From Tetrahymena elliotti 4EA (lineage: Eukaryota > Ciliophora > Oligohymenophorea > Hymenostomatida > Tetrahymenidae), in the NCBI GenBank assembly GCA_000231825.2, contig JH720294.1:768564-832563 (forward strand): DNA of 64,000 bases, given 5' to 3'. Made by a program: the position numbers and the translations under genes. The notes under the pieces are model-generated. The model was given only the letters and a program-made list of their open reading frames with translations. It was not told where the DNA came from and did no database searches. This document shows positions 39,121 to 51,273 of the stretch, one piece after another. Position 1 is the first letter of the stretch, and each line of letters begins with the position of its first letter.

Positions 39121-40460
39121 ATTAAAAAAAAAATTTATTTTTATTTTTTTAATTAATTTTTGTTTTCTAAAAAGAAATTATTGTTCTGAGGAAATACAAT
39201 AAAAGGTTTAAATTAATAGATATTTCTATTCACTTCATTAATGATAATTTTTTTTAACGAGAAAAAAGTATTCTGGATTCTTTGATAATGAAGCTAATTA
39301 ATTACATATTATTTTGTTTGTTTAATATTAGTTGGTTAGCCTTAATCTTAATTGAATCATTATTAAACTTTTAAAGGTCTATGAGTTTATTTTGATAAGC
39401 ATTTTTAAAAATAAATACTAAAAAAAACTAACTAATCAATAAATACATGAATAAAGATCAACTAAAAAGCAAAATATTTGTTAACACTTAATATTTAGAT
39501 AAAAACAAAATATTAGCTAGCTATTAAAAAAATATTTAAGTTATATTTTAGATGCTTACTTATTTTAATATTATCTTCATTTATTATTTTGAATTATTAC
39601 AAAAATGTTGATATTTAAATAATTAAACAAAAATAGAGTAACATAATTTTTTACTCTAGACTTTACTGAGCAAAAGCATGACATAATATTTTTTGAAATT
39701 TTTGTTGGCCATTAAGATCGCAGAAAGCAAAATAGCTACATTTTTTATCATTAAATAAAAGATAGTTTACTTCTAAAATTAAAAATAACAGAGTAAATTT
39801 TTTAACTATAAATGGACATAATGCCATTTAGTGAGTAATGAAATCAAAAATAATATCAAAAATTGATTGAATCAAAATAAAAATCTAGCCAATAATTTTG
39901 TTTGAATATAATACAAACAATTTTTGAAGAAAAACAAAATTCATTACAAGAAAGAATTAAGTTTGAAAAGCAACAAAATAATATATAAAATAAGTAACAA
40001 ACTTATTCTAATTATAATTTCTTTTCACTAAATTTTGTAAATATCTCAAATAAGTATTCTCAAAAATAATATAGATTAAATCTATTTTATCAAGTATTTA
40101 GTTCTTCAAAACAAAAAGAAGTATCTCTTTAGATTATCATTTCTATAGCACTAGACTTTAACAAAGATTGATATTAAACATAATAGTGAAGCTAACAAAA
40201 AAGTATTTACATTAAAAAAGGAAAAAAGAAAGTAAAAGAAGTCTTAAGTTGAAAAGCGAAGATCTTAAAAAGTTAATTCAAGATTGAAAATTTCAAAATA
40301 GAAAATTATAACCAACAAGATTATTGTAATAAAAACTGAAAATAGCTTATTGTTAGAGATTAAATAGATAGATAGTAAAAGTAGATTATTGAATAAGTAA
40401 ATATTTATTTGTCATAAATGATAACTTTAAGCTAATTTTTATTGGTTTAAATAGGGAAAA
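38747..40460. other. intergenic, AT-rich
   Basis: Apart from the 3' echo of the PAS gene near 39000, no gene was found here. Confidence 0.5.
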
Positions 40461-43400
40461 ATGGGTTGCGTTCAAGATAAAAATTAATAGCAAGTTTTGA
40501 TTTATGAAAATAGCATGGGAGAACATTTATCAACGATTTCAGGAAAGGATATTCAGAATATGCAAGTTATAATTATGGGTATAACACAAGATAGTGAGTA
40601 AAGAATATTTGCATATGATGCTTTAACATAGAAGTTTAAAGCTCTATAAGTACCATAAGGAATGACTATATGGAATTATTCCTGTTTAGTGCACTTGTCT
40701 AATAAAGAAATATTTGTTACAGGAGGTTTAAGCTCTTCTGCTTCAGAAATAAGCAACTAAGCATACATTTATGATAGTGTGAATAATAGAGCAATTAGAT
40801 TGCCAAATATGATGTGTCCAAGATATACTCATATTAGTATATTCTTCAAAGGCAAACTATATGCAATAGGAGGTAGAGATTATGGTGATGATGATGACAG
40901 TGCAATAAGAGCTTAATGTGAGAGATTTAACTTTTTTATACACAAGTGGGAGAAAATTAGTAAGTTAAATATGCCAAGATGTACAGGGTTTTCTTTAATT
41001 TATAAGGATTCTATCTACGTTTGTGGTGGTCTTACTGGCAAGATGAATCGTTCAAGGGCTATCGAAAGGTATGATGAAAGTAATGATAGATGGATATTGT
41101 TAGATTTTAAGCTCTCAAGAGGATTAGAGTGTGGTTCTCTTTTCTCTGCAGCTCACTTTTTGCCTCTAGCTTAAGCCAAAGACAAATTTATCATAGTTGG
41201 AGGAAACACAGAAGAAGGATCTTAAGATACTATGTATATTTATAGTTTAAGTGACCAAACTGTTATTGGTAAGTTAAATTTCGTTTTAAATTATTTATTA
41301 TTAGCAATTTAAAAATACTTTGGTTGTATAAAATATATATAAAGAAATCTTCATTTCACAAATTCCTAAAACAAAAAAGCAAGCTAATAAAAAAGTAGCT
41401 TTGATATTATTTTTAAATGAGCTAAATTTCTCTAAAATTTTAATAAATTTTGAAGACCAATAAATTCTAATTTATTTTCATTTAAATCATTTTTTGTTTT
41501 TAAACAAATAATTTGAATTAAAAACAAACCAAAGTGCATTGATATTTTAGATAAAGTGAATATCATTTAAAAAATATTTAATTGATGATTAATTTTAATG
41601 ATGTATTGACAAAAATGGATATTTACTATCTTTTTTCATTTTTTATTAAAATAAATAAATCAAAACCTAAATGAATTTAGTTTTTCTTTTAGAAAAAACT
41701 TACTATTTAATAGGTTGGTACTTTTTTTTACATGAGATCTCCTTAAGCTTAATTTTAATAATAACTATTGATGCATTATTAATAATATTTTTATTATAAA
41801 TAATACAGGAGGACCTACCATGAACTAAAGAAGAGTTTTGTAGAAAGCTATAGCTTATAATAATAAAATTCACATTTTCGGAGGATCTGAAACTGATGGA
41901 GTAGAGATATTTGATTAAAGTGCAAATAATTGGAAAGAGGATAGACTTTAAACTTTTTCTATGTTTGTTTCTCCTTAGGATATTGATTTATTTTCCTATT
42001 CTTAGCCTCCTGTTACCATTCTTGATGAGATTCCCTTAGCATCTAAGATACATCAATAGAATATATAACAATAACAATGTAAATTTTCACTTTTTTTAAA
42101 TGGAAACATATCATTTCAAAGCATATGGCCCCTTATTTCTGAAAATAAAATGAAATTTTTTAGGCTTTTTCTTTAAATGGCTAAATTAGCTTTGATAATT
42201 TAAAAAAAAAATTTATTTTTCTTTCCTTTTGATTGATAAAAAATAATTAAAATTGTATTTTATTAGAAAAACAACATTAAGAAGTATAGAATGGGGTTAT
42301 ATAATATAATTTAAATGTAGATAAAGCCAAAGAACACGAAGAAGATGGAAATAATAATTAGATTGGAAGGGTATTAAGCAGTAATGAATTGAAAAAATTT
42401 GATGGGAGACTGGAAGATAAAAAATTCCATATTGAAACGGAATTATCTCCAATAGCTAAGAGCTTGATTAAAGAAGATTTGGTCTTAGAAAAATCTTATT
42501 TATTTGGTACAGATATTGATCCATTTATATTGGAAATAGACTTCTTAAATGTAAAGATAGACAAAAAAAGTGTTCCTTTGCAAATTCGTTTGTTCTAATA
42601 TTAAAGTGCTGTGGCAATTAAGGAAAAAAATTTTATTTTATTGATGGGAGGAGTGCATGATGGAATGAATAAAACTGTTAATTATACTTACACACTGGAT
42701 GTAGAGAAATTTGTTGGAAAGAGAGTTGATAATATGACAGTAGGTGCTTATGCTTTTGCTACTCTGGCTATGTACCCTTATGTTTATGCTATTGGAGGAA
42801 AGTAAAGCACTGATTAGTCTTAGTGCAACAGTACTTATCCTGTTATATTGAATTCTACTCAAAGATTTAATGTTGAAACCATGAAATGGGAAAAGCTACC
42901 AAATCTAAATGTTAAAAGAGTATCTGCTATGGTCACTAACTTTTCACATAAAATTTATGTTTTTGGAGGATTCAAGGGAGACATGGAATAAGTAAGACCT
43001 AATGAAATAGAGGTTTTTAATTCACAAAATCCTGCTAAAGACTCTAAAGGGTAGTCTATTTGGGAAGTTATTTCTGTTAAATTCCCTATTGGCTTGGAAG
43101 GAGCCCCTCTACTTAAAGTCAATTAATTAGATAAAGGACATCCTGATATTATATTGTTTGGAGGAAGAACTTCTAGTGGAGAGATAAAATATATTTCTAA
43201 GTTATCTCTAGAAATAGATGCAGCTGCTTAAACTTAAAAGTCAACTGAAAATGAAGAAGAAGAGGAAGAAGAACAAAATGATGAAGAGCCATAGCTATCC
43301 ATTAAATTAGATAAAGTTAGTTAAATGATTCAAAGTAGATGTCTCCATAAGGTCATTTAGCCATATAAAAATTTTGCTTTAGTTTTAGGTGGCTAATTAG

Positions 43401-43555
43401 AACCATATGTTGAATGTGTTGATATATCAAAGAATTACTCCTCTTCTGCCCTATCATAAGTTCCACATATTGATTTGATGGCTAAAACTCTATGCTCATT
43501 TATTAAAAAACTAAAAGATCACTCCTTAAAGTAGTGCTCATTCACATATTTCTGA
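40461..43555 (+). CDS. Kelch-repeat protein
   Basis: Exons 40461-41268, 41809-42078 and 42267-43555 join in frame to 788 residues. Kelch blades show the double Gly after hydrophobic strands (IFVTGG, LYAIGG, IYVCGG, FIIVGG, IHIFGG, FILLMGG, VYAIGG, IYVFGG, IILFGG, ALVLGG), many followed by a Tyr-x-x-x-x-x-x-Trp pair (RYDESNDRW, RFNVETMKW). About ten blades suggest two propellers separated by a charged, Gln-rich linker (residues 355-440). An acidic Glu-rich loop sits near residue 695. No BTB or F-box is present. The start Met-Gly-Cys could be N-myristoylated and palmitoylated, which would put it at a membrane; that is inference. Introns are 540 and 188 nt. Partner and process unknown. Confidence 0.88.
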
Positions 43556-43639
43556 AAAGTGAGCTGAAATAAAATTTGAAGAATTATAAAATATCACAAA
43601 ATATATTAAAAATATGAAAAGAAATAAAATAGTAGTAAA

Positions 43640-44235
43640 TCTTTAATCAATCTTTGATTTTGAAATTGTTTAACTAAATATATTTCATTATTGGTTAATT
43701 ATTGTAAATTATCTGTATATTAAAAATTTTATAAGTAGCTATCAGATTAATTCAATTTGTTTTCTATTTTGAGAAATTCTGTTTGAAAAAGTTAATCTCA
43801 TTTTTCATATTATTAATTCATTCATAACTAATTTAATATCTAAACAAGTTTTGAAGAAAAAAAATATGTCTACATACATAATCAAAAAATTAACAAATCT
43901 CCAAAAAAAAGATACAAATCTCAATGATGTACATACTTATATGTCCTTAGAAATAATAATATCTTTTAATATTTATCTACTTAAAGGTACCAAACTTTAA
44001 TTTAACTCCTTGTGTTAACCTTGAAATTCATTTTAGGTAATTCTGAATTTTTCTTGAAAATGATCGAATCTCAAAACTTTGGCCTTTAACAGGATAGTGT
44101 TTCAATATTAATTATTCATTTTTTAATAATTAATGATTATGAACAACTTAATATTTTAGGTTGATTCAATTGAAATTTTTATTATCCTTTTAAATATTTC
44201 TATATTAAATGTTTATTTTAAAAATATTTTTGAAG
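43640..44235 (+). other. 5' flank and decayed first unit of LRR block A
   Basis: Contains a possible start exon at 43866 (MSTYIIKKLTNLQ) and a decayed LRR unit at 44034-44090. There the usual AAATGCTCGAATCTC reads with TGATCG, creating a TGA, and the donor GT has become GA. The same flank recurs before block B at about 46985-47460, including the string TTAATTCAATTTGTTTTCTA. Confidence 0.6.
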
Positions 44236-46928
44236 TGAGAATAATATTGGTGAAATTGAAGCAAAAGTAATAGAATCTTAGCTAGCAAAATGTTTTAATC
44301 TTGAAGCTTTAGTTCTTATCATTTAGTAAAAATATTTTAAATCTACTTGATATCTTTTGCCTCATTCATTCAATTTAATTTGATTTGTTGTTTCTGATTT
44401 AATCTAATTTTTATGTTTTTCTCATTCATTCCTTTAAATATTTAATACATTTATTATTTTCAAAAGTGGGGGTTAGATTTGTGAAATTGGAGCACAAGGA
44501 TTAGGATCTGGCTTAGCAAAATGCTCTAATCTCTAAACTTTGATTCTGGAACTTTTGTAAAAATAGAGTTTTAATATTAATTTTACATTTTGTATTGAAA
44601 AATTTAAGAATTTAAATTTTGAGAGATTGCCTGACTGACTAATTTGGGTTAGTTTACTTGACATTTGTTTGGCTCATTTATTCATTTTTATTTATTTCAT
44701 TAGATTTAATTAAAATTTTTATATTTTTGTCATTCTATTAAATATTTTTTTTAATAATTTTTTTTTAAGCAATCATAATATTGGTGAGAAGGGAGTATAA
44801 GAATTAGGATCTGGTTTAGCAAAATGCTCGAATCTCAAAACTTTGAAGATAGACCTAAGGTAAAAATAGTGTTTCAATACTAATTACACATTTTTGAATG
44901 AACAAATAAAGATTTTAAATTATGAGAATAACTGACTGACCAGTTTTGGTTGGTTTACTTCACAATTTTTAAGTAATTTGTTCATTTTGTTGTTTCAGAA
45001 ATTCACATTTTGATGTTTTTCTCATTCTTTTTTATATTTATTTATTAAGTATTCATTCACCTTTATAATTTTTAAAAAGGGAGAATCATATTGGTCAAAT
45101 GGGGACATAAGGATTAGGATCTGAGTTAGCAAAATGCTCTAATCTCTAAACTTTGAATCTTAACCTTGAGTAAAAATAGTTTTTCAATATTAATTAAGTA
45201 TTTTTGAATAAACTAATAACAAATTTAAATAATATGCCACTGACAAACTAACTAAATGACTGGCTTTGGCTTTTATTTATTGCTTTGAGATTTAATTCAA
45301 ATTTTTTATGTTTTTTTATTCTTTTAAATATTTATTTTTAAAACTTTCTTAAAAGGAGGGATAAGATTTGTGAAATGGGAGCAAAAATATTAGGAAATTA
45401 TTTAGCAAAATGCATTAATCTGAAAACTTTGACTCTTGGTCTTGGATAAAATAGTATTTCAATATTAGTTATGTATTTTTTAATAAAGAATTTAAATTAT
45501 GTGAGAATGACTAACTAACTGACTGATTAATTTGGGTTGGTTTGTTTGAAATTTGCTAGGCTCTTCGTTAATTTTTATTTTTGTTTCAGATTTAATTCAA
45601 ATTTGAATGTTTAATTATTTATTTCTTTATTCATTTTTATAATTTTTAAAAAGGGAGAATAACATTGATGAAATGGGAATTGACTGATTGTTTTCGGTTT
45701 ATTAACTTGACATTTGTTTGCTTATTCATTAATTTTTATTTTTTATTTCAAATTTAATTATATTTTTTATGTTTTTCTCTTTCTTTTAAAAATGTATTTT
45801 TGTAAATTTTTTAAAAGGTTTTTTTCATTCATCAATATTTTTTTTGCTATCAGATTTAATTAAAATTTTTGATGTTTTTCTAATTCTTTTAAATATTTAT
45901 TTTTATAACTTTTTTAAAAGCAATAATAGAATAGGTGAAAACAGAGCACAAAAATTAGGAAATGAGTTAACAAAATGCTCGAATCTCAAAACTTTGACTC
46001 TTAACCTGGCGTAAAAAAAATGTTTCAACATTAATTATGTATATTTTAATGAACAAATTAAGAATTTAAAATATGAGTGAATGATTAACTAACTCTTTTA
46101 TTAATTTGGGTTGGTTTATTTGATTTGAAATTTGTTATGCTTCATTAATTTTTGGTTTTTTTTCAGATTTAATTCAAATTTTTATGTTTTTCTCCTCATT
46201 TTTTTAAAAGGGACAATGATATTGATGAAATGGGTACAAAAGGATTAGGAACTGGTTTAGCAAAATGCTCTAATCTCTAAACTGTGGATCTTTACCTACA
46301 GTAAAAATAGTTTTAGTATTAGTTATTTATTTTTAAGGAATAAATAAAGACTTTAATTTATGAGAAACTAATAGACTCATTGACTGATTTGAGTTAGTTT
46401 ACTTGAAATATGTTTTTATTATTCATCAATTTTTATTTGTTACTTTCAAATTTAACTTAAATTTTTATATTCTTCTCATTCTTTTAAATATTACTAAAAG
46501 ATGGAATTAGATTGCTCTAATTGGAGCATAAGAATTAGGATATAGTTTAGCAAAATGTTCTAACCTCAAAGCATTGACTCTTCGTCTTTGGTAAAAATAG
46601 CATTTCAATATTAATGATGTGCTTTTTAATGAAGAGCAAACGACTAACCAACTACTGATTAATTTGGGTTGGTTTACTTTGGCTCCTTCATCAATTATTA
46701 TATATTTCTTCTTTTAAATATTTCTTTATTTGATATTTTTTTACATAATTTTTAAAAGGGGGAATAATATTTGTAAAACGGGAGTATAAGCATTAGGATC
46801 TCACTTAGCAAATTTTGAACCAATGGCTGAATTTTAGAACATTTTTTCCATGAGCTACCCCCTAAGAAAAATCCTAATTGAGTCTTCATTAGATCTTTAT
46901 TTAATTTTAATTTAAATTCAATGAAGAC
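44236..46928 (+). pseudogene. LRR exon array A, partly decayed
   Basis: Eight well-preserved LRR exons of about 90 nt (near 44236, 44466, 44769, 45080, 45356, 45919, 46209 and 46498) each encode one repeat like N-N-I-G-x-x-G-x-Q-x-LGSGLAKCSNL-x-TL-x-L-x-L. They splice with phase-symmetric ends (GTAAAAATAG donors, TTTTTAAAAG acceptors), so any number can join in frame. Decay is clear. The unit at 45356 has AT instead of GT at its donor. The one at 45653 stops mid-repeat, fused to intron sequence. The one at 45817 keeps only the acceptor. The last (46757) runs into unrelated sequence and a TGA near 46922. Intact genes of this RI-like LRR type are common in ciliates; function unknown. It could also be the 5' part of one gene with block B. 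Confidence 0.55.
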
Positions 46929-47593
46929 TAATAAATTCAATTTTGAAGGCATTAAATAGAGAGAGAGGTACATAATTCACAAAAATTTATTTTTATTTGA
47001 AAGCTGTGATCAACCTTGATTTTGAATATTTTTATTTTTTGAGTAAAAATATTTGGTGATTGATAAATTTGTAAATTAACTGTATTATAACAATTTTTTT
47101 TGTAGTTACGAGATTAATTCAATTTGTTTTCTATTTTCCAAATTTGTGTTTGAAAAAGTTAAACTAATTACTAAAAAAATTCTTTTACTTATTCATTCAT
47201 TAATTCATATTTTTTATAATATCTAAACAAATTTTAAAAAAGAAATAAATGTAGATATAATAAATAAAAAAATTTACAGATCTCGATGATGTACTTAAAT
47301 TTCTTTAGTGATGCAAATATATTTTTATTTTTATTGATATAAAGTTACTAAACTCTGATTTGACTATTTACTTTAAACTATTTATTGATTTCAGGTAATT
47401 CTGAATTTTTTTGAAAATAATATAATCTCAAAATATTTTTAAGAGTAGTGTTCCATCTTAATTATTTATTTTTTAATAATTAATGACTCTATTTATGAAC
47501 AATTAACTATTTTATGTTGAATTAATTCTAATTTTTATGTTCACTTTAAAATTTGTTTATTCAATATTATTCATATTAATAATTTTTTAAAAG

Positions 47594-48735
47594 GAATAAT
47601 AATATCGGTCAAATTGGTGTTTAAGGATTAGGGTCTTAGTTAGCAAAATGCTCTAATCTCTAAACTTTAATTCTTTGGCTTGAGTAAAAATAGATTTTAA
47701 TTATACTTGGCTTGTTTATTATTCATTCATTTTTATATCAATTTAATTCAAACATCTATGTTTTTCTCATTCTTTTAATATATATTATTTTGATAATTTT
47801 TTAAAAGCTACAATAATATTAGTAAAATGGATGCTTAAAAATTAGGATCAAAATTAGCTAAATACTCTAATCTCTAAACTTTAAATCTTGACCTCAGGTA
47901 AAATTAGTGTTTCAATATTAATTATGCATTTTTGAATGAACAAATCAAGACTTTAATTCATGAGTGATTGGCTAACTAACAAATTTACTAGTTTACTTCG
48001 CACTTATTTGGTTTTTTTATTTATTTTTACTGTTGTTGAAGACTTTATTACATTTAATATTCTTTTCTTTAATATTTATTTTAAAAATTGTTTTAAAAGG
48101 GGGAATAAGATTGAAACGGGAGTGTAAGAATTAGGATCTTGTTTAGCAAAGTGCTCTAATCTCTAAATTTTGGCTCTTTACCTACTGTAAAAATAGAGTC
48201 TCAAAAAATTTGATATTTTTTGGGCTCATTCATTCATTTTTATTTATTGTTTCTGGAAAGATTCAAATTTTTATGATTTTCTCATTCTTTTAAAATTTCT
48301 TTATTCAATATCTATTTCTATAATTTTTGTAAAAGGTGGAATCAGATTACTGAAAAGGGAGCATAAGGATTAGGAAATGGTTTAGCAAAATGCTTTAATC
48401 TCTAAACTTTGATACTTGACCTCCGGTAAAAAAAGTGTTCCAATATGAATTATTTATATTTAATGGAAAATTAAAGACTTTAAATAATAAGTGACTTACT
48501 AATTGAACGATTAATTTTACTTGACATTTATTTGGTTCATTCATCAATTTTTATTAGCTGCTTTTAGATTTATTTCAAATTTTTAATGTTTTTCTCATTC
48601 CTCCAAAAAATCTTTACTCTATATTTACTTTTTTAATTTTTTAAAAGGATGAATTTGATTTATGAAATGAGTGAAAAAAGATTAAGATTACAATTAGTAA
48701 AAGCAAAAAGATTAGTTAAATTATCATTAAATTGA
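47594..48735 (+). CDS. LRR exon array B, 3' part of a leucine-rich-repeat gene
   Basis: Four intact LRR exons (about 47594, 47808, 48098 and 48336) are followed by a terminal exon at 48648-48735. It ends with Lys-Ala-Lys-Arg-Leu-Val-Lys-Leu-Ser-Leu-Asn and TGA, a basic tail typical of these ciliate LRR proteins. Repeats keep the LAKCSNLQTL core; one at 48098 lacks a codon after NKI, and one at 47808 has KYSNL. All junctions keep the GTAAAAATAG donor (or a close variant) and the TTTAAAAG acceptor. No good start exon was found. The upstream flank is a copy of block A's flank, so B is either a shorter paralogue or the real 3' end of a single gene. LRR solenoids bind proteins; the partner is unknown. 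Confidence 0.5.
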
Positions 48736-49525
48736 AATATTAAAAGTTTCATTTTTATCCTCAGTATTAATTAAAACATATTTATATGGAAAGAGTATCT
48801 TTTAATTAAATATCTAATATCTATTACATAAATGCTTAAAATATGTAAAAAATAAATTAATAAAAAGGAATAAAAAGTTTCATTTAATTTTATTAGCTGA
48901 AATTTTTTAAATGATGAAACAAAATATCAAATTCAATAGTATCTATCAGTTATTTTATTATAATTTTTAGATTTAAATATTGTTAATTCCTACATTATTT
49001 TTTAATCTAACCAATAAATAAATGAATTCATAACAAATAAAGTAATAATTTTAGTTTTGTGATTGGCTAAATCACAAATTATTATTATTTTTGAGAGATA
49101 ATGTTTGTTATTCAGTATTTCAATCATATCATTGCAAAGATGATAAAAAGAAAAACCAAATAAATAAATAATTTCTATTTGATATAATTTATATTGAAAA
49201 ATATGAAATACATATGAAATCCCTAAATAAAATAATTATTGACAAGTTACTTAATTTGAAATAATATAAATTTTAATAAATATTCTAATCAATTATAAAC
49301 CCCTAAGAGAGCAAAAGTAGTTTGAGTTAGTTAATAATAAACTAACTCTCTAAAAACAGTTATAACAAAAAATAGTATCTTCATTATTGAATCAACACTT
49401 CTATCTCATTGATATAAATCACTTTGCATTTGAAAATTACTTCATAATTTATTTTTGCATCTCCCTATTTGATTAAAATAAATAAATAATTGATTAATTG
49501 TTTCTATGTGTTTGTTTATTATTTA
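48736..49525. other. intergenic, AT-rich
   Basis: Convergent 3' flanks of the LRR block (+) and the RS-rich gene (-). No gene seen. Confidence 0.5.
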
Positions 49526-51273
49526 TCAAATGTTAACTTAAAATATAATTTAGTTTTTATTCTAATTTAATAGATTAATAAGAATCTATTTAGACGATTA
49601 CTCAAATGTTCTTTCTTAGCTGTTTTATTTTGAGTCATGACTTTTATCTCTTTCCCTTGAGCTATCTCTATTTTTATTGCTGTAACCACCCCCATATCTT
49701 TTACTTTCTTTTTACTGTTTATCTCTGTTTCTAGAGTTAGATCTCTTATATTCACTCTTTTTTACACTGTTACCTCTATTTAAATGAAAAGAATGTTTTT
49801 TAATTTGCATTTAATTTGTTGAATAGTACCTAGAATTAGTTCTTGTTCTTGATCTACTATGTGATGGGTTTTGTTTCTTATATTAAGATTTCTTTAGATT
49901 CTTTTCAGGATAATTGTCTTTCTCTTTATCTCTACGATCCCTGCTTGTTCCTCTTTCTCTGTTCTATTTTTAACTTCTAATAAAAACTTAATAAATTGAA
50001 AGCTTTTTTGGAATAATATTACTTATTGTAATCTTTATATTAACTAACTTCTTCTGATCTTCTTTTTTAAGATTAAGATTTCTTTCTGTTATAAGAATGA
50101 GATTTATCTCTATAATCTCTTTACTCTCTCAATGAATTATTATTATTTTAATTATTAAAGGAATAGTTTTAATTATTGTAATTATTAAACTATCTTAGAC
50201 TGTTATTTTACTAGTTATTATTCTAATGCTAGTTATTATGATAATAATGCTGATAACTTCCTCCCCTATTTTGTTGTTACTCAGGTGATCTTTTATCTAT
50301 AAATAATTTTTTTTATAACCATTTTAAACAAAAAATTTCATACCATTTTTTATAGGTCTTGATTGTTAATTCTATGAATTATAATTGTTACCATTATTTC
50401 CATTATTATTATTGTTATTACTAATATTACTATTATTAATATTACTTGTGTTGCTATTATTTGTTCTTATTGGGTATTAAAAATTTTTTGTCCTATTTAT
50501 TATTTATATATTAATTAAATACATTTTTGCTAAATTTTTGTTTACCCTCTAGAAGAACCTCTCTTATCCTAAGAGTTAGATCTATTTATTTATTTATTTA
50601 TAAAAAAATCATATTACAAACATTTCAAATTTAATGTTAATTACCTTGAATTTTTTCTTGGTTTTGGAGATCTACGATATTCACCTCTTTTTTATTTTAA
50701 AATTTAGTTTTAATTTTAATCAAATGAATTCCATTACTAAATACTTTAGTTCAACATTTTAAAAAATTCAATGCTTTTAATATAAATAAATTAACGTACC
50801 TTTTTTCTATTGAGGTTTATCTCTTTGGTGAATAGTTTTTATTTGGTTAGCTTTATTGATTTTACTAAGAATAGTTGTTATAATTTCCCTTTTAATATAA
50901 TTAATATGAAACTTATTAGCTGAAATAGATCTCTTTGTTAAAATAAATACCCTGGCTGTTGTTAATAAAATAAAATAATTTATTTATTTGTTTGTTTCTA
51001 AATTTATTTGATATTATTTACTTTATTTGATATCTGGACTTTAAGATGGAGAGAGATTCTTTAAGAAATCATCACTCACACCTAGAGTTCTATATTTTTT
51101 AAGTAGTTCATCAAGAGTTGGATCTGCTTTACATGCTGCACAATCTCTCAGAAATTTTTAACATTCTCTACAGTTTTCTAAAATATGTACTTCTTGGTCA
51201 AGAATATGCTCATCAGAAGTTACCAAGTGTCTTTTGTTATTGCGAAAAATATTTAATATAAACAAAGCATCAA
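49526..51273 (-). CDS. RS-rich (SR-like) protein with Cys-pair motif, 5' end missing
   Basis: Read on the minus strand, exons include 51273 to about 51020, 50800 upward, 50686-50645, 50581-50546, 50492-50344, 50296-50023, 49976-49830 and 49775-49526 (TGA). The first visible exon has a CRECQKFLRDCAAC motif (C-x2-C-x6-C-x2-C), which could hold a metal, then a helical patch (LDELLKKYRTLGV). The rest is Gln/Asn-rich with many Arg-Ser, Ser-Arg and Arg-Asp pairs (SRSRTRTNSRGNS, RRSPKPRKNSRSNS, RERGTSRDRRDKEK), as in splicing-associated RS domains, so a nuclear RNA-processing role is likely but inferred. Introns are only 46-63 nt where they could be fixed. The frame is closed upstream of the first exon, so a start exon remains unfound. 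The join between 50800 and 51020 is uncertain. Confidence 0.6.

Larger units (their letters stand above)
44034..48735 (+). repeat. tandem repeat of LRR exon plus intron, unit about 200-310 bp
   Basis: At least 17 units in two blocks. Besides the 90-nt exon, the introns are alike: a donor, a GTTTCAATATTAATTA box, a GACTGACTGATTTGGGTTGG box, a TTGTTTGGCTCATTCATT box, TTTATGTTTTTCTCATTCTT, then TTTTTAAAAG. Exon and intron were therefore amplified together by unequal exchange. Confidence 0.8.

Noticed and set aside
46752..46973. 73-codon minus-strand frame
   Set aside because: Antisense to the broken last LRR unit and its unrelated continuation; no independent support.
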